Shown here one piece after another: positions 26,827-35,310 of a stretch of DNA of 64,000 bases. The position numbers and the translations under genes are program-made. The notes below the pieces were generated by a model. That model was not told the DNA's origin, searched no databases, and saw nothing but the letters and a program-made list of their open reading frames with translations. Source of the stretch: Paenibacillus zeisoli. GTDB taxonomy: Bacteria > Bacillota > Bacilli > Paenibacillales > Paenibacillaceae. The first letter of the stretch is position 1; every line of letters begins with the position of its first letter. The stretch spans positions 186,234-250,233 of the forward strand of contig NZ_RZNX01000003.1 of the NCBI RefSeq assembly GCF_003994465.1, in the 5' to 3' direction.

Positions 26827-29145
26827 GTGAAACAGTATTTGAAGGTTGACGAATGGTCTATTATCGAGGAAAGCTTCGATCCTATCAATCATGAAATTTC
26901 AGAAAGTATTTTCAGTATCGGAAATGGATTTATGGGGCAGCGTGCCAACTTTGAAGAGCAGTACAGCGGTCCTTCTCTTCAAGGCAGCTACATGGCTGGC
27001 GTGTACTATCCGGACAAAACCCGTGTAGGCTGGTGGAAGAACGGTTACCCAGAGTATTTTGCCAAGGTCCTGAACTCCACCAACTGGATCGGGATTGATG
27101 TGTTTGTGGGGGGTACGGCTCTCGACCTCGCGAAATGCAAGGTAACTGAGTTCCGCCGCGAGCTCAACATGAAGGAAGGCGTTCTGATCCGCAGCGCTGT
27201 TGCCGAAATGGAAGATGGCAAGCAGATCAAGATCGAATCCACCCGTTTCGTAAGCATTGCCCGTCATGAGATCGGTGCGATCCGTTATGCGGTAACTCCG
27301 CTGAACTTCTCCGCTCCTATCCGTCTGACTGTGTACCTGGACGGCGATGTGAAGAACAAGGACTCCAACTATGAAGAGAAATTCTGGAACGAAGTAAGCA
27401 AAGAAGTGTCCGCGGGTTCCGCGAACTTGACACTGAAGACGAAGAAGCTGGACTTCCACGTGACTTCCGTCATGACTTACGATGTATTCAAGAATGGGGA
27501 GAAGCTTGACCTAACTCCTTCAACAGTGGAAAAAGAAAAATACGTCGGCAATGATGTTACCATTCAAGCTGAACAGAATGAAGAAATCGTTGTCTATAAA
27601 TATGTTGCTAATGTGACCTCCCGTAACCACGGCCTGGGTCAATTGGTTGAAGTCGGTTCCAAGTTACTTGAAGAAGCAAGAACTGCCGGATTTGACGTTC
27701 TCCTTTCCGAGCAGGTAGCAGGCTGGGCTGACAAATGGAAAGAAAGTGACATTATCATCGAGGGTGATGTGTCTGCGCAGCAGGCAATCCGCTTTAACAT
27801 TTTCCAATTGAATCAGACTTACAGCGGCGAAGACGATCGCCTTAACATCGGACCGAAGGGCTTCACCGGCGAGAAATACGGCGGCAGCACTTACTGGGAT
27901 ACCGAAGCTTACTGCGTACCGTTCTACCTGAGCACAGCAGATTCTTCTATCGCACGGAACCTGCTAATCTACCGTTATAAGCACCTGGAGAAAGCTAAAG
28001 AGAATGCCCGCAAGCTCGGCTTCACCAAAGGTGCCCTCTATCCAATGGTAACTATGAACGGTGAAGAGTGTCACAACGAGTGGGAGATCACTTTTGAAGA
28101 GATCCACCGTAACGGTGCGATTGCTTATGCGATCTATAACTATGTTAATTATACAGGTGATAAATCATATCTCGGTCAATACGGCCTTGAGGTTCTGGCT
28201 GAAATCTCCCGCTTCTGGGAAGAGCGCGTGAACTATGCACCACGCAAAGATCAATACGTGATGCTCGGCGTAACCGGCCCGAACGAATATGAGAACAACG
28301 TGAACAACAACTGGTACACCAACCGTATCGCTGCATGGACGATGGAGTATACACTTGAAGTTCTGGACTACCTGAAAGAGAACGAGACATCCCGTTACAA
28401 CGAGCTGGTTGAGACTCTGAAGCTTAAGCCGGAAGAGACTGATAAATGGAAAGACATTATTGCCAAAATGTACTACCCTGCGGACGAAGAGCTTGGAATC
28501 TTCCTGCAGCAGGACGGCTTCTTGGACAAAGAGATTATCCAAGTTAAAGACCTCAAGCCTGAGAACCTGCCGATCAACCAGAACTGGTCTTGGGACCGCA
28601 TCCTTCGTTCTTGCTTCATCAAACAGGGTGATGTCATTCAAGGTCTGTACTTCCTCAGCCACAAATATGACCTGGAGACCAAGAAACGGAACTTCGACTT
28701 CTACGAGCCATTGACCGTTCATGAGTCCTCCCTGTCTCCGTGCCTGCACTCCATTCTTGCTTGCGAGCTTGGATACCAGGAGAAGGCTTACGAGATGTAC
28801 CTGCGTACAGCAAGACTGGATCTCGATAACTACAACAATGACACCGAAGACGGCTGCCACACTACAAGTATGGCGGGAACCTGGATGTCTGTCGTTCACG
28901 GCTTCGGCGGCCTTCGTGTAGAGAACAATGAGCTTGTATTGAAACCGTTCATCCCAGGTCACTGGAAATCCTTCTCGTTCAAAGTGATGTTCCGCGGATC
29001 CCGTCTGAAAGTCAGCGTGTCTGACAAGGATATCACGGTATCCAACGAGACAGAGACGCCTGCAGCGATCCGTATCTTCGATCGTGACTACACCGTTAGC
29101 CCACTTGGTATGATCCAAGTTGAGAACGCAGTAGTGAATGCATAA
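26827..29145 (+). CDS. Maltose phosphorylase (GH65)
   Basis: A 772-residue cytoplasmic enzyme: maltose + phosphate gives beta-glucose 1-phosphate + glucose, saving one ATP per maltose. The general acid is Glu487 in TGPNEYENN, the same residue number as in the well-studied Lactobacillus brevis enzyme. GSTYWDTEAYCVPFYL and NEWEITFEEIHRNG are further family blocks in the (alpha/alpha)6 barrel. A beta-sandwich domain fills the first 270 residues. The start is GTG after AAAGGAG. Other GH65 enzymes act on kojibiose, trehalose or nigerose. The maltodextrin context and the close partner pgmB favour maltose. Confidence 0.9.
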   Translation: MKQYLKVDEWSIIEESFDPINHEISESIFSIGNGFMGQRANFEEQYSGPSLQGSYMAGVYYPDKTRVGWWKNGYPEYFAKVLNSTNWIGIDVFVGGTALDLAKCKVTEFRRELNMKEGVLIRSAVAEMEDGKQIKIESTRFVSIARHEIGAIRYAVTPLNFSAPIRLTVYLDGDVKNKDSNYEEKFWNEVSKEVSAGSANLTLKTKKLDFHVTSVMTYDVFKNGEKLDLTPSTVEKEKYVGNDVTIQAEQNEEIVVYKYVANVTSRNHGLGQLVEVGSKLLEEARTAGFDVLLSEQVAGWADKWKESDIIIEGDVSAQQAIRFNIFQLNQTYSGEDDRLNIGPKGFTGEKYGGSTYWDTEAYCVPFYLSTADSSIARNLLIYRYKHLEKAKENARKLGFTKGALYPMVTMNGEECHNEWEITFEEIHRNGAIAYAIYNYVNYTGDKSYLGQYGLEVLAEISRFWEERVNYAPRKDQYVMLGVTGPNEYENNVNNNWYTNRIAAWTMEYTLEVLDYLKENETSRYNELVETLKLKPEETDKWKDIIAKMYYPADEELGIFLQQDGFLDKEIIQVKDLKPENLPINQNWSWDRILRSCFIKQGDVIQGLYFLSHKYDLETKKRNFDFYEPLTVHESSLSPCLHSILACELGYQEKAYEMYLRTARLDLDNYNNDTEDGCHTTSMAGTWMSVVHGFGGLRVENNELVLKPFIPGHWKSFSFKVMFRGSRLKVSVSDKDITVSNETETPAAIRIFDRDYTVSPLGMIQVENAVVNA

Positions 29146-29365
29146 TTAGTAAAGGAAGGGTGCCACTTGGGCATCCGATGACGGAACGTTCCTGCGATCG
29201 CTGTTGCTCGCGAATTCCCTGATTGATATGAATTTGTAGGAATTCGCGAGCAAAGGCGAACGCTTCGCTTCTCCGGAATCGTTTCCGTCCTCTCCGCTTT
29301 CTCAGCGGAGCCTTTAACCAAATAGCATTACTACCCTTGTACTACATCGTGGGGTAGTATGGAAG
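29146..29365. repeat. Palindrome-rich intergenic element
   Basis: The gap after maltose phosphorylase contains a perfect 14-bp inverted repeat TGCTCGCGAATTCC / GGAATTCGCGAGCA (29205-29218 and 29239-29252) around a 20-nt loop. Outer near-repeats read GACGGAACGTTCC (from 29180) and GGAATCGTTTCCGTC (29276-29290). A separate hairpin CTCCGCT / AGCGGAG lies at 29292-29310. No reading frame is convincing. It looks like a dispersed intergenic repeat of REP or small MITE type, which cannot be proven from one copy. Confidence 0.55.
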
Positions 29366-29399
29366 CACCCGGGAGCCAATTGGCTCCCGGGTGTTTTTT
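29366..29399 (+). terminator. Strong terminator
   Basis: A perfect 12-bp stem CACCCGGGAGCC / GGCTCCCGGGTG has an AATT loop and is followed by six T. It ends the pgmB-maltose phosphorylase transcript. Confidence 0.95.
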
Positions 29400-29524
29400 C
29401 GTCGTTCAAGCAGCACGTGAGACAGCTGGGGCTTTCTAACTATGAAATTTATGGAAGAAATATCCGAAATAAACAGTATACCTATTTTACATACATAGAG
29501 AAGAATTAGACTGGAGGGAAATTC

Positions 29525-29722
29525 ATGTTCGCCGATGATTTGCAATTGGCTGCGGAGAAGCAACAAATGGTGAGTGTCAAAATCCAGGATGGACGAATCC
29601 TGATTGGACTGCCACAGATGTCCCAGCAGGAGAATCGTGTCAGGATTGTCGATGAAGGAGGGGCCATAACCATCCCCTTTGAAGACATTGTTCATGTGAT
29701 GAGACTGATCAACTTCTCTTGA
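29525..29722 (+). CDS. Small hypothetical protein
   Basis: 65 residues starting after a good ribosome binding site (GGAGGGAAATTC). The central pattern VSVKIQDGRILIG, then RVRIVDEGGAITIPFEDIVHV, alternates hydrophobic residues and suggests a small beta-barrel. It faintly resembles YolD-like proteins, but I cannot assign it. It is monocistronic, between two hairpins. Confidence 0.65.
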   Translation: MFADDLQLAAEKQQMVSVKIQDGRILIGLPQMSQQENRVRIVDEGGAITIPFEDIVHVMRLINFS

Positions 29723-29739
29723 CTACCCAACCCTATATT

Positions 29740-29776
29740 GAAGACCACGAGCCGTGAAGTGGCCCGTGGTCTTCTT
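29740..29776 (+). terminator. Hairpin, probable terminator
   Basis: GAAGACCACG / CGTGGTCTTC, a 10-bp stem with a partly paired 15-nt loop. The T tract is poor (TTGG), so termination may be weak. Confidence 0.55.
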
Positions 29777-29860
29777 GGCATACATGATTAATAACAGGAG
29801 CCCAGCCTAAGGCATCTATTGTATACTGGAAATTAGAAGCAGAATAGGAGGCTGAAGCTT

Positions 29861-31003
29861 ATTAATCCGAAGAAGGTAACGTGGCTGGAGCTTTTTTATG
29901 ATCTGATCTATGTCGTCGCGGTTTCGATCACCGCACATGTGCTCGCCGAGTCTCACGGCGGTCTCATTTCAGGGGAGGCAATCATGAAATATCCCCTCAT
30001 CTTCATCCCCTTATGGTGGGCCTGGACGGGCTTTACTTTGTATGTCAATCGATTTGGTCAAGATAACCTCGCTCAGCGGGTGGTATACTTCATCCAAATG
30101 CTGTTCGTCATCATCATGGCCGCAGGCATCAACATCGATTTTGAGTCCCATTACCTCTTGTTCATGCTGGGTTATGTTGGCATCCGGATGTCCACCGTCT
30201 TCATGTATGTGCGGACCTGGATAAGAAGTGACGCTGCTAAGCGCAGGGTTGCCCGTTATTTAGCCTTAAGCTTCCTTACTGGAACGCTCATCAGCTTCAG
30301 CTCGGTCCTGTTCCCGGGGCTTATGAAATTCTATGTCCTGTATCTTGGCATATTCCTTGAAATTGCCCTTCCCCTGGCCGGTCGGCACATCCTTCGGCAA
30401 ATGCCGGTTCATCATCATCACCTGGTGGAGCGTTACGGCCTCGCCACTATTATTTTACTGGGCGAAACCATCCTAGTGATCGTGGATACAATTCGGCATC
30501 ATCCCATTACCCTGCAGTCGGGATTCGAGCTCCTGCTAGGGTTCTTCATTACCGTGTCCATCTGGTGGCATTACTTCGAGACTTCGGAACAAGTGGAACA
30601 GACCGGTGATGGAGCTGGCCATAGGGTGATCTACGGGCACTTATTCACCTTCATGTCACTAGGGATTATCTCTAATGTAATCCGTTATGCGATGAGCCAT
30701 GAGCTGGCCCTCGGTCCCTTTGCCTGGCTTGCCCTGGCGGGATTAGCTATGTATGTCCTGTCTATGGCCGTTATCTTTAGCCCTCTTCAGAACAAAAAGA
30801 GCTTACAGATCTTTAGCCGGCTTGGCTATAATCTGGCTGCTCTAGTCCTATGCGGGATTATTCTGCTGCTGCTTCCCTCTATCTTGAAGGTGTACATGGC
30901 TCTAACTCTCTTCTTTATCGTCCATACCTTGATAGCACTGAGGCGACTCGGTAAGAGAATTCAGCGTGACGCGAATTCTAACGGCTCTACTTTTTTCTCA
31001 TAA
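29861..31003 (+). CDS. LtrA-like membrane protein with an apparent ATT start
   Basis: A polytopic protein of the low-temperature-requirement A family. The N-terminal signature WLELFYDLIYVVAVSITAHV is complete only if translation begins at ATT 29861 (380 residues, first residues INPKKVTWLEL). That codon lies nine bases after a perfect AGGAGG (29846-29851). The first standard start in frame is GTG 29939, which would delete the signature and has no ribosome binding site. About nine or ten helices follow, with the histidine-rich loop RQMPVHHHHLVERYG near residue 180. The biochemical role of LtrA proteins is unknown. Confidence 0.8.
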   Translation: MNPKKVTWLELFYDLIYVVAVSITAHVLAESHGGLISGEAIMKYPLIFIPLWWAWTGFTLYVNRFGQDNLAQRVVYFIQMLFVIIMAAGINIDFESHYLLFMLGYVGIRMSTVFMYVRTWIRSDAAKRRVARYLALSFLTGTLISFSSVLFPGLMKFYVLYLGIFLEIALPLAGRHILRQMPVHHHHLVERYGLATIILLGETILVIVDTIRHHPITLQSGFELLLGFFITVSIWWHYFETSEQVEQTGDGAGHRVIYGHLFTFMSLGIISNVIRYAMSHELALGPFAWLALAGLAMYVLSMAVIFSPLQNKKSLQIFSRLGYNLAALVLCGIILLLLPSILKVYMALTLFFIVHTLIALRRLGKRIQRDANSNGSTFFS

Positions 31004-31085
31004 ATTTCTGCAACAAGAAAATAATCGCAATAATTATGCCTATTAAGATTAACTGAATCACAAGAGAACTTGTATCTATGCTCAT
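30987..31085 (-). CDS. Very small membrane protein (32 residues)
   Basis: The frame encodes MSIDTSSLVIQLILIGIIIA followed by IIFLLQKFMRKK: one hydrophobic helix with a basic C-terminal tail. AGGAG and GGGCGGG lie upstream of the ATG at 31085. It begins 15 bp after the next small membrane gene, so both may be in one operon. Its 3' end overlaps the end of the ltrA-like gene on the other strand. It is too short for statistics; the start context and composition support it. Confidence 0.5.
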   Translation of the reverse strand: MSIDTSSLVIQLILIGIIIAIIFLLQKFMRKK

Positions 31086-31100
31086 ACTACCCGCCCTCTC

Positions 31101-31319
31101 CTAGCGAAAAAAACTGAGTATAATTAAGCCTATTAATAACAAGGGAACTATATAGGCGAAGAAGTATCCGAAATAACGGATCCACTTCGGCATTTCTTTC
31201 AGATTTACTTTTTTTGGCGGTCCACCGCCTTCAATGTACTGGAGGTTCGCCATAGGTTCTCGGTTAAAGACTGCTACATCATTGTGCATGGGCTGCTCTT
31301 CTGTTTCATGGAGCTTCAT
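31101..31319 (-). CDS. Small hypothetical membrane protein
   Basis: 72 residues from the ATG at 31319, nine bases after AGGAG. A TTG three codons upstream is too close to that site. A polar N-terminal half (ETEEQPMHNDVAVFNREP) is followed by one C-terminal helix, YFFAYIVPLLLIGLIILSFF. No family is recognised. It lies between a stalk-domain exported protein and the 32-residue gene on the same strand. Confidence 0.6.
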   Translation of the reverse strand: MKLHETEEQPMHNDVAVFNREPMANLQYIEGGGPPKKVNLKEMPKWIRYFGYFFAYIVPLLLIGLIILSFFR

Positions 31320-31337
31320 CCTGATCAACTCCTATCG

Positions 31338-32306
31338 TTAATTCTTCGGAATAGTAATGACTTCCTTACGTTTCTCATCAGGAAGTAGTAACGTGAACGT
31401 TCCGGTAGACTCCGTCACCAATCCGCCCATTTTTCTTAGATAGGCTGTTCGGGTATATTTCGAATCCTTATCAATACGGCCGTATTCCTCATAGGAAGCA
31501 TCTCCAAAATACCCGGAGTCATAATAGAGGAAAGGCTTCTTGATGGTTGGAGTTGGTCCTGTCCGGTCCTTGAGCTTGTCCTCTAAAAGCTGCTGCAGCG
31601 GATCCTGACCGATCTTCTGGACATGCGCCTGCCAGGTCGCTACGAGAAAGTCATCCTTGTATTCAAACAAGGTTATCGTCTCACTGCCTGCGATCATGAA
31701 GAACCGCAGGGCCTCTCCCTCAGGAAAGAGGAACGCGGCGCTGTAATCCTCCTGTTCATGTGAGATTGTTAAAGGCTGATGCTCGTAATGAGCTCCGCTA
31801 AATAATGCTGTATCCATTGCAATGGATCTGCTTGTTGATAGATCGCCCTTATAGAGCTTGGCTCGCCCGCTTGGCGTCAGCGGCGATTGAATGGAGACGG
31901 TGTGATCGCTCCAAGTCACCTTGTAGCCATATTGCTCCGATATCAATCGCAGGGGGACATAAACTCGATTACTGACCGTTTTGACCGGTACATCAAGTGG
32001 AATTGATTCAGCCCCTCTCACGCCTCCGTCAATCCGGGCTGTCTTCTTGCCTACCGTCAAGGATATGGTCTCCGACCACTTGCTAACGGTTGCCGTGTGA
32101 TTATGTGAATTCCACTGTACGGAGGCTCCCAGCGATTCAGAGACGGCACGAAGTGGGACCATTACCCTCCCTTGCACTAGAATAGGACGGCTGTCCGATT
32201 TCAGCGGTTTGTCCTTCACAGTAATACCTATGTCTGTAGCAGCAAATGCTGAAGCATTGAAAGAGAATACACCAAGGATAATAAAGGTATACAACAGTTT
32301 TTTCAC
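31338..32306 (-). CDS. Exported protein with copper amine oxidase N-terminal (stalk) domain
   Basis: 322 residues from GTG 32306, eight bases after AAAGGAG. The signal peptide is KKLLYTFIILGVFSFNASAF, cut near AFA-ATD. Residues about 30-145 form a stalk domain with the family repeats GRVMVPLRAVSESLGASVQW and NRVYVPLRLISEQYGYKVTW. This module is very common in Paenibacillus secreted proteins and has no oxidase activity by itself. The C-terminal 170 residues match nothing I know. Role: probably cell-envelope, unknown. Confidence 0.75.
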   Translation of the reverse strand: MKKLLYTFIILGVFSFNASAFAATDIGITVKDKPLKSDSRPILVQGRVMVPLRAVSESLGASVQWNSHNHTATVSKWSETISLTVGKKTARIDGGVRGAESIPLDVPVKTVSNRVYVPLRLISEQYGYKVTWSDHTVSIQSPLTPSGRAKLYKGDLSTSRSIAMDTALFSGAHYEHQPLTISHEQEDYSAAFLFPEGEALRFFMIAGSETITLFEYKDDFLVATWQAHVQKIGQDPLQQLLEDKLKDRTGPTPTIKKPFLYYDSGYFGDASYEEYGRIDKDSKYTRTAYLRKMGGLVTESTGTFTLLLPDEKRKEVITIPKN

Positions 32307-32441
32307 AACGCCCACTCCTTTCGTATCTATATGATTATAACATTTATGTAATATAAAGGATAAAATAAGTCTAGAAGGTCTGCTCCCTTAGTGGTATAAT
32401 TACCCAGAATTCTAATTAAATATGTTGAGGTGGTAATTATT

Positions 32442-32867
32442 TTGGAATCAAATAACCAATCCGTCATCACCGTAGAAACCACTGTTCACTCACCCATTGA
32501 CAAGGTATGGGAATATTGGACGGAGCCGAAGCATATTACCAAATGGAGTAACGCTTCCGATGAATGGCATGTGCCGAAAGCCGAGAATGATCTAAGAGTG
32601 GACGGAGCCTTTCTCACAAGAATGGAAGCTAAGGATGGCAGTTTTGGTTTTGACTTTAGTGGAGTTTATGATGAAGTGCGAGTAAATGAATTTATTGCTT
32701 ATACCCTTGGAGATGGGAGAAAAGTTACGATCACTTTTATTAGCGAGGGTGACGATACCAAGGTGATTGAAGCTTTTGAGGCTGAATCCACCAATCCCGT
32801 CGAGATGCAGCAGGCCGGCTGGCAGGCGATTTTGGACAATTTCAAAAAGTATAGCGAGTGTCTCTAA
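32442..32867 (+). CDS. SRPBCC (AHSA1-like) ligand-binding domain protein
   Basis: A 141-residue single-domain protein of the START/Bet v 1 fold. It begins with VETTVHSPIDKVWEYWTEPKHITKWS and ends with the long C-terminal helix MQQAGWQAILDNFKKYSE. TTG 32442 is chosen as the start because AGGTGG lies eight bases upstream; GTG 32430 has no site. It is followed after 46 bp by a VOC-fold protein. Such pairs are common and usually of unknown substrate. Confidence 0.8.
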   Translation: MESNNQSVITVETTVHSPIDKVWEYWTEPKHITKWSNASDEWHVPKAENDLRVDGAFLTRMEAKDGSFGFDFSGVYDEVRVNEFIAYTLGDGRKVTITFISEGDDTKVIEAFEAESTNPVEMQQAGWQAILDNFKKYSECL

Positions 32868-32913
32868 AGAACGTTCGGATATACGAAAAAATAATGAACA
32901 TGGGGAAGTGTAT

Positions 32914-33252
32914 ATGAGATTAAACCATCTCAATCTAACTGTCAGTGACGTTAAAGCGGCTATGGATTTCTTGGTGAACTATTTCGGATTGCAAATCGGA
33001 AGCACACGCGGTAATGGATTCGCTGTATTATTTGATGATGGAGGCTTAGTGCTTACCTTGATGAAGGGGGCACAAGCAGTATATCCAAGTACCTTCCATA
33101 TTGGCTTCATTCAAGAAAGCGAGGAGCGTGTGAACGAGATCAACGCGCGACTGAAAGATGATGGGTTTGACGTGAGCCCTCCGCAGCGATCTCATGCCTG
33201 GACGTTCTATGTGCAAGCACCTGGCGGATTTACGGTCGAGGTTCTGCATTGA
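32914..33252 (+). CDS. VOC-fold (glyoxalase/bleomycin-resistance) protein
   Basis: 112 residues. The N-terminal beta-alpha-beta module starts MRLNHLNLTVSDVKAAMDFL and the last strand is GGFTVEVLH. Possible metal ligands are His5, His69 (in STFHIGF) and Glu110. Function is not predictable: the family holds glyoxalases, dioxygenases and antibiotic-binding proteins. It is probably cotranscribed with the SRPBCC gene. Confidence 0.8.
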   Translation: MRLNHLNLTVSDVKAAMDFLVNYFGLQIGSTRGNGFAVLFDDGGLVLTLMKGAQAVYPSTFHIGFIQESEERVNEINARLKDDGFDVSPPQRSHAWTFYVQAPGGFTVEVLH

Positions 33253-33308
33253 TATAGAATCAGATTTAAGTTTTCGAAGATACGACGAATCAGATAAGAA
33301 CGAACTAC

Positions 33309-33332
33309 ACCCTTCCGTGCGGAGGGTTTTTT
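33309..33332 (+). terminator. Terminator after the VOC gene
   Basis: ACCCT(T)CCG / CGGAGGGT with one bulged base, followed by TTTTTT. Confidence 0.8.
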
Positions 33333-33363
33333 ATGTGCCGAAAAGGACAGTTTCGTAGAATAA

Positions 33364-33392
33364 TTTACTTTTTGTGGAATTCAATATACAAT
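33364..33392 (+). promoter_or_regulatory. Promoter of the TetR-SMR operon
   Basis: TTTACT (33364-33369) and TACAAT (33387-33392) with a 17-bp spacer, about 50 bases before the first start codon. Confidence 0.6.
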
Positions 33393-33441
33393 ACTAGTGG
33401 TACCGGAATGTTATTTGCAGTACCAAAGGAGGCCTACAAGA

Positions 33442-34008
33442 TTGAAGCAAAGGATCATTGATGAGACCATCTCATTAATTCAGAAGAAAGGCTTTAACTT
33501 TACGATTAGTGATCTGGCCAAGCAGCTGTCCATCAGTAAACGAACGATATATGACAACTTCTCTTCCAAAGATGACATTGTGGAGGAGGTCATTAACCGG
33601 CTTATTGGCAAGATCAGAACCAGGGAACAGCAGATCGCTGAAGATCCTGAGCTTAACGAAGTCCAAAAGATCAGATATATCCTGATCTGTGTGCCCGAAG
33701 AGTTCGCCATCATGGACTCCCAAAGGCTGGTGGAGCTGAAGCAGTATCATTTTAACCCATGGACTAAGCTAGATACTTTTCTTAAGGATGAATGGGGTGT
33801 TGTTCAGGATTTGTTGACCCAAGGCACCGAGAAAGGGATCATCAGGAACATTCATCCTCTCTTATTCACCGAGTTATACTTGGGAGCCATCAACCAAATA
33901 TATGATGCATCCTCTCCGCTAAAGAATCTATTAACCATGGGAGAAATTCTTGAGTCGGTTGTAAACATTCTGCTCGAAGGTATAGTTGTACCGAAAAATC
34001 CTGACTGA
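33442..34008 (+). CDS. TetR-family transcriptional regulator
   Basis: 188 residues from TTG 33442, nine bases after AAGGAGG. The helix-turn-helix is FTISDLAKQLSISKRTIYDN (about residues 20-39). It is followed by the connecting helix SSKDDIVEEVINRLI and a ligand domain without recognised features. It is the first gene of a three-gene unit with an SMR efflux pump and a YvaD-like membrane protein. The unit resembles the B. subtilis yva genes. It probably represses its own operon until a drug or cation binds. Confidence 0.88.
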   Translation: MKQRIIDETISLIQKKGFNFTISDLAKQLSISKRTIYDNFSSKDDIVEEVINRLIGKIRTREQQIAEDPELNEVQKIRYILICVPEEFAIMDSQRLVELKQYHFNPWTKLDTFLKDEWGVVQDLLTQGTEKGIIRNIHPLLFTELYLGAINQIYDASSPLKNLLTMGEILESVVNILLEGIVVPKNPD

Positions 34009-34019
34009 GGGTGACTTGT

Positions 34020-34382
34020 ATGTACTTGCACTGGATCTACCTGCTGCTGGCTATTCTATTTGAGGTAGCCGGGACGATTAGCATGAAGCTATCGGCTGGT
34101 TTCACCAAATGGCAGCCCAGCCTGCTCCTCGTTGTATGCTATATCTGCAGTCTTATTTTTCTGACACTGACTCTCAAAACAATTCAGGTGTCGGTGGCTT
34201 ATGCCATTTGGTCGGGTATGGGAATTGTAATGATCACGCTTATCGGCTTCCTGTTCTTTGCCGAGAATATTAATCTGTCTAAGGCGATTTCCATCATCCT
34301 TATACTCATTGGCGTGATTACCTTGAACCTTACGGCCGAACGGCCTCACCATGATTCTTCTGTAAGTCAGGCAAATAAATAG
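34020..34382 (+). CDS. Small multidrug resistance (SMR) efflux protein
   Basis: 120 residues with four helices. The conserved membrane glutamate lies in LLLAILFEVAGTISMKLS (Glu16), where EmrE-type pumps exchange protons for cationic drugs or guanidinium. The GMG-containing third helix (YAIWSGMGIVMITLIGFLFF) is also present. The start is ATG 34020 after GAGGGTG. Only one SMR gene is seen, so it would act as a homodimer. Confidence 0.88.
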   Translation: MYLHWIYLLLAILFEVAGTISMKLSAGFTKWQPSLLLVVCYICSLIFLTLTLKTIQVSVAYAIWSGMGIVMITLIGFLFFAENINLSKAISIILILIGVITLNLTAERPHHDSSVSQANK

Positions 34383-34413
34383 GATCCTGTATGTCATTTA
34401 TATGGAGGGCAAT

Positions 34414-34824
34414 ATGAGAGTACTAAAGCCATTTTTTCTAATCACGGACATTGGTTTTATTATCTATTGGATCGTGACTTTCCTGCAGGTTATTCCAGCC
34501 GAATGGGCCTTCAAAGATTACCATAATCCTATGATTATGGCCTGGAACTGGTCTTTCCTGCCGCTGGATATCCTGATTTCCGCAACAGGCCTGTTCAGCT
34601 TATATCTGTATCGCACAGAGCGTTCTGCCTGGAGAAGCGCTGCATTGATCTCCCTTGTGCTAACCTTTTGCTCGGGTCTGCAGGCTATTGCATTCTGGCT
34701 CTTCAGTAACGATTTTGATATAACATGGTGGTTATTCAACTTGTACCTCATGATCTATCCGCTGTTCTTCATCAAAACTTGTCTCCCGGATAGCTCGGAA
34801 TATCAGGCCGTCAAGAATACATAA
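34414..34824 (+). CDS. YvaD-like membrane protein
   Basis: 136 residues from ATG 34414 (GGAGG just upstream) with four helices: FFLITDIGFIIYWIVTFL, then WSFLPLDILISATGLFSLYL, then two more. It resembles YvaD (DUF5360) of B. subtilis, which is also next to an SMR gene and a TetR gene. Role unknown; perhaps linked to the pump. Confidence 0.7.
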   Translation: MRVLKPFFLITDIGFIIYWIVTFLQVIPAEWAFKDYHNPMIMAWNWSFLPLDILISATGLFSLYLYRTERSAWRSAALISLVLTFCSGLQAIAFWLFSNDFDITWWLFNLYLMIYPLFFIKTCLPDSSEYQAVKNT

Positions 34825-35121
34825 TCACCACAGCGATACAAGAAGATCCGCCGCCAGAAGGGGCAGGCTGAACCCAATCAATACACCCGCAGCGGTTCTT
34901 CTGTTCTTCCTATCCTGCTTCGATTCATTAGCTTGGTGCTGTCTTACCCTATCCCCAGTCAAGAAGTTACCCGAGATTAAAGCCCCAATGATCAGGGAAG
35001 CGGAGCCTGCCCACCCCGCAGTCTGTATGAAGAATGCCTCGCTTCCCTTGACCCAGGAAAGAACACCGAGGATTACCGTTGCCGCTATCCCTCCAACCAA
35101 TCCATATAACTCACGTCTCAT
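34825..35121 (-). CDS. Small membrane protein
   Basis: 98 residues after GAGAGGAG. Two helices flank the first half (LVGGIAATVILGVLSWV, then GWAGSASLIIGALISGNFL). A charged segment GDRVRQHQANESKQDRKNRR follows, then a last helix. It may belong to DUF5316; I am not sure. Its stop directly abuts the stop of the convergent YvaD-like gene, with no terminator between. Confidence 0.6.
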   Translation of the reverse strand: MRRELYGLVGGIAATVILGVLSWVKGSEAFFIQTAGWAGSASLIIGALISGNFLTGDRVRQHQANESKQDRKNRRTAAGVLIGFSLPLLAADLLVSLW

Positions 35122-35158
35122 TCTTTTCTCCTCTCAGCTCGCACACCATTTTTGGTAT

Positions 35159-35167
35159 ATTATAACA
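35159..35167 (-). promoter_or_regulatory. Extended -10 element upstream of the small membrane protein
   Basis: On the minus strand TGTTATAAT, a perfect -10 with the TG extension, lies 38 bp before the start at 35121. No clear -35. Confidence 0.4.
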
Positions 35168-35310
35168 CCCCTCTCTCTTCTCGTTATCTATGATTGCTAA
35201 GTGTATGCGCTCTAATATTATGATAAAATCTTAATAGAGCAGCCTTATGACAAATACGCACGATCAACTAGAACTTCCACGGAAGAACCACCCGAAAGCA
35301 GGCTGATGAG

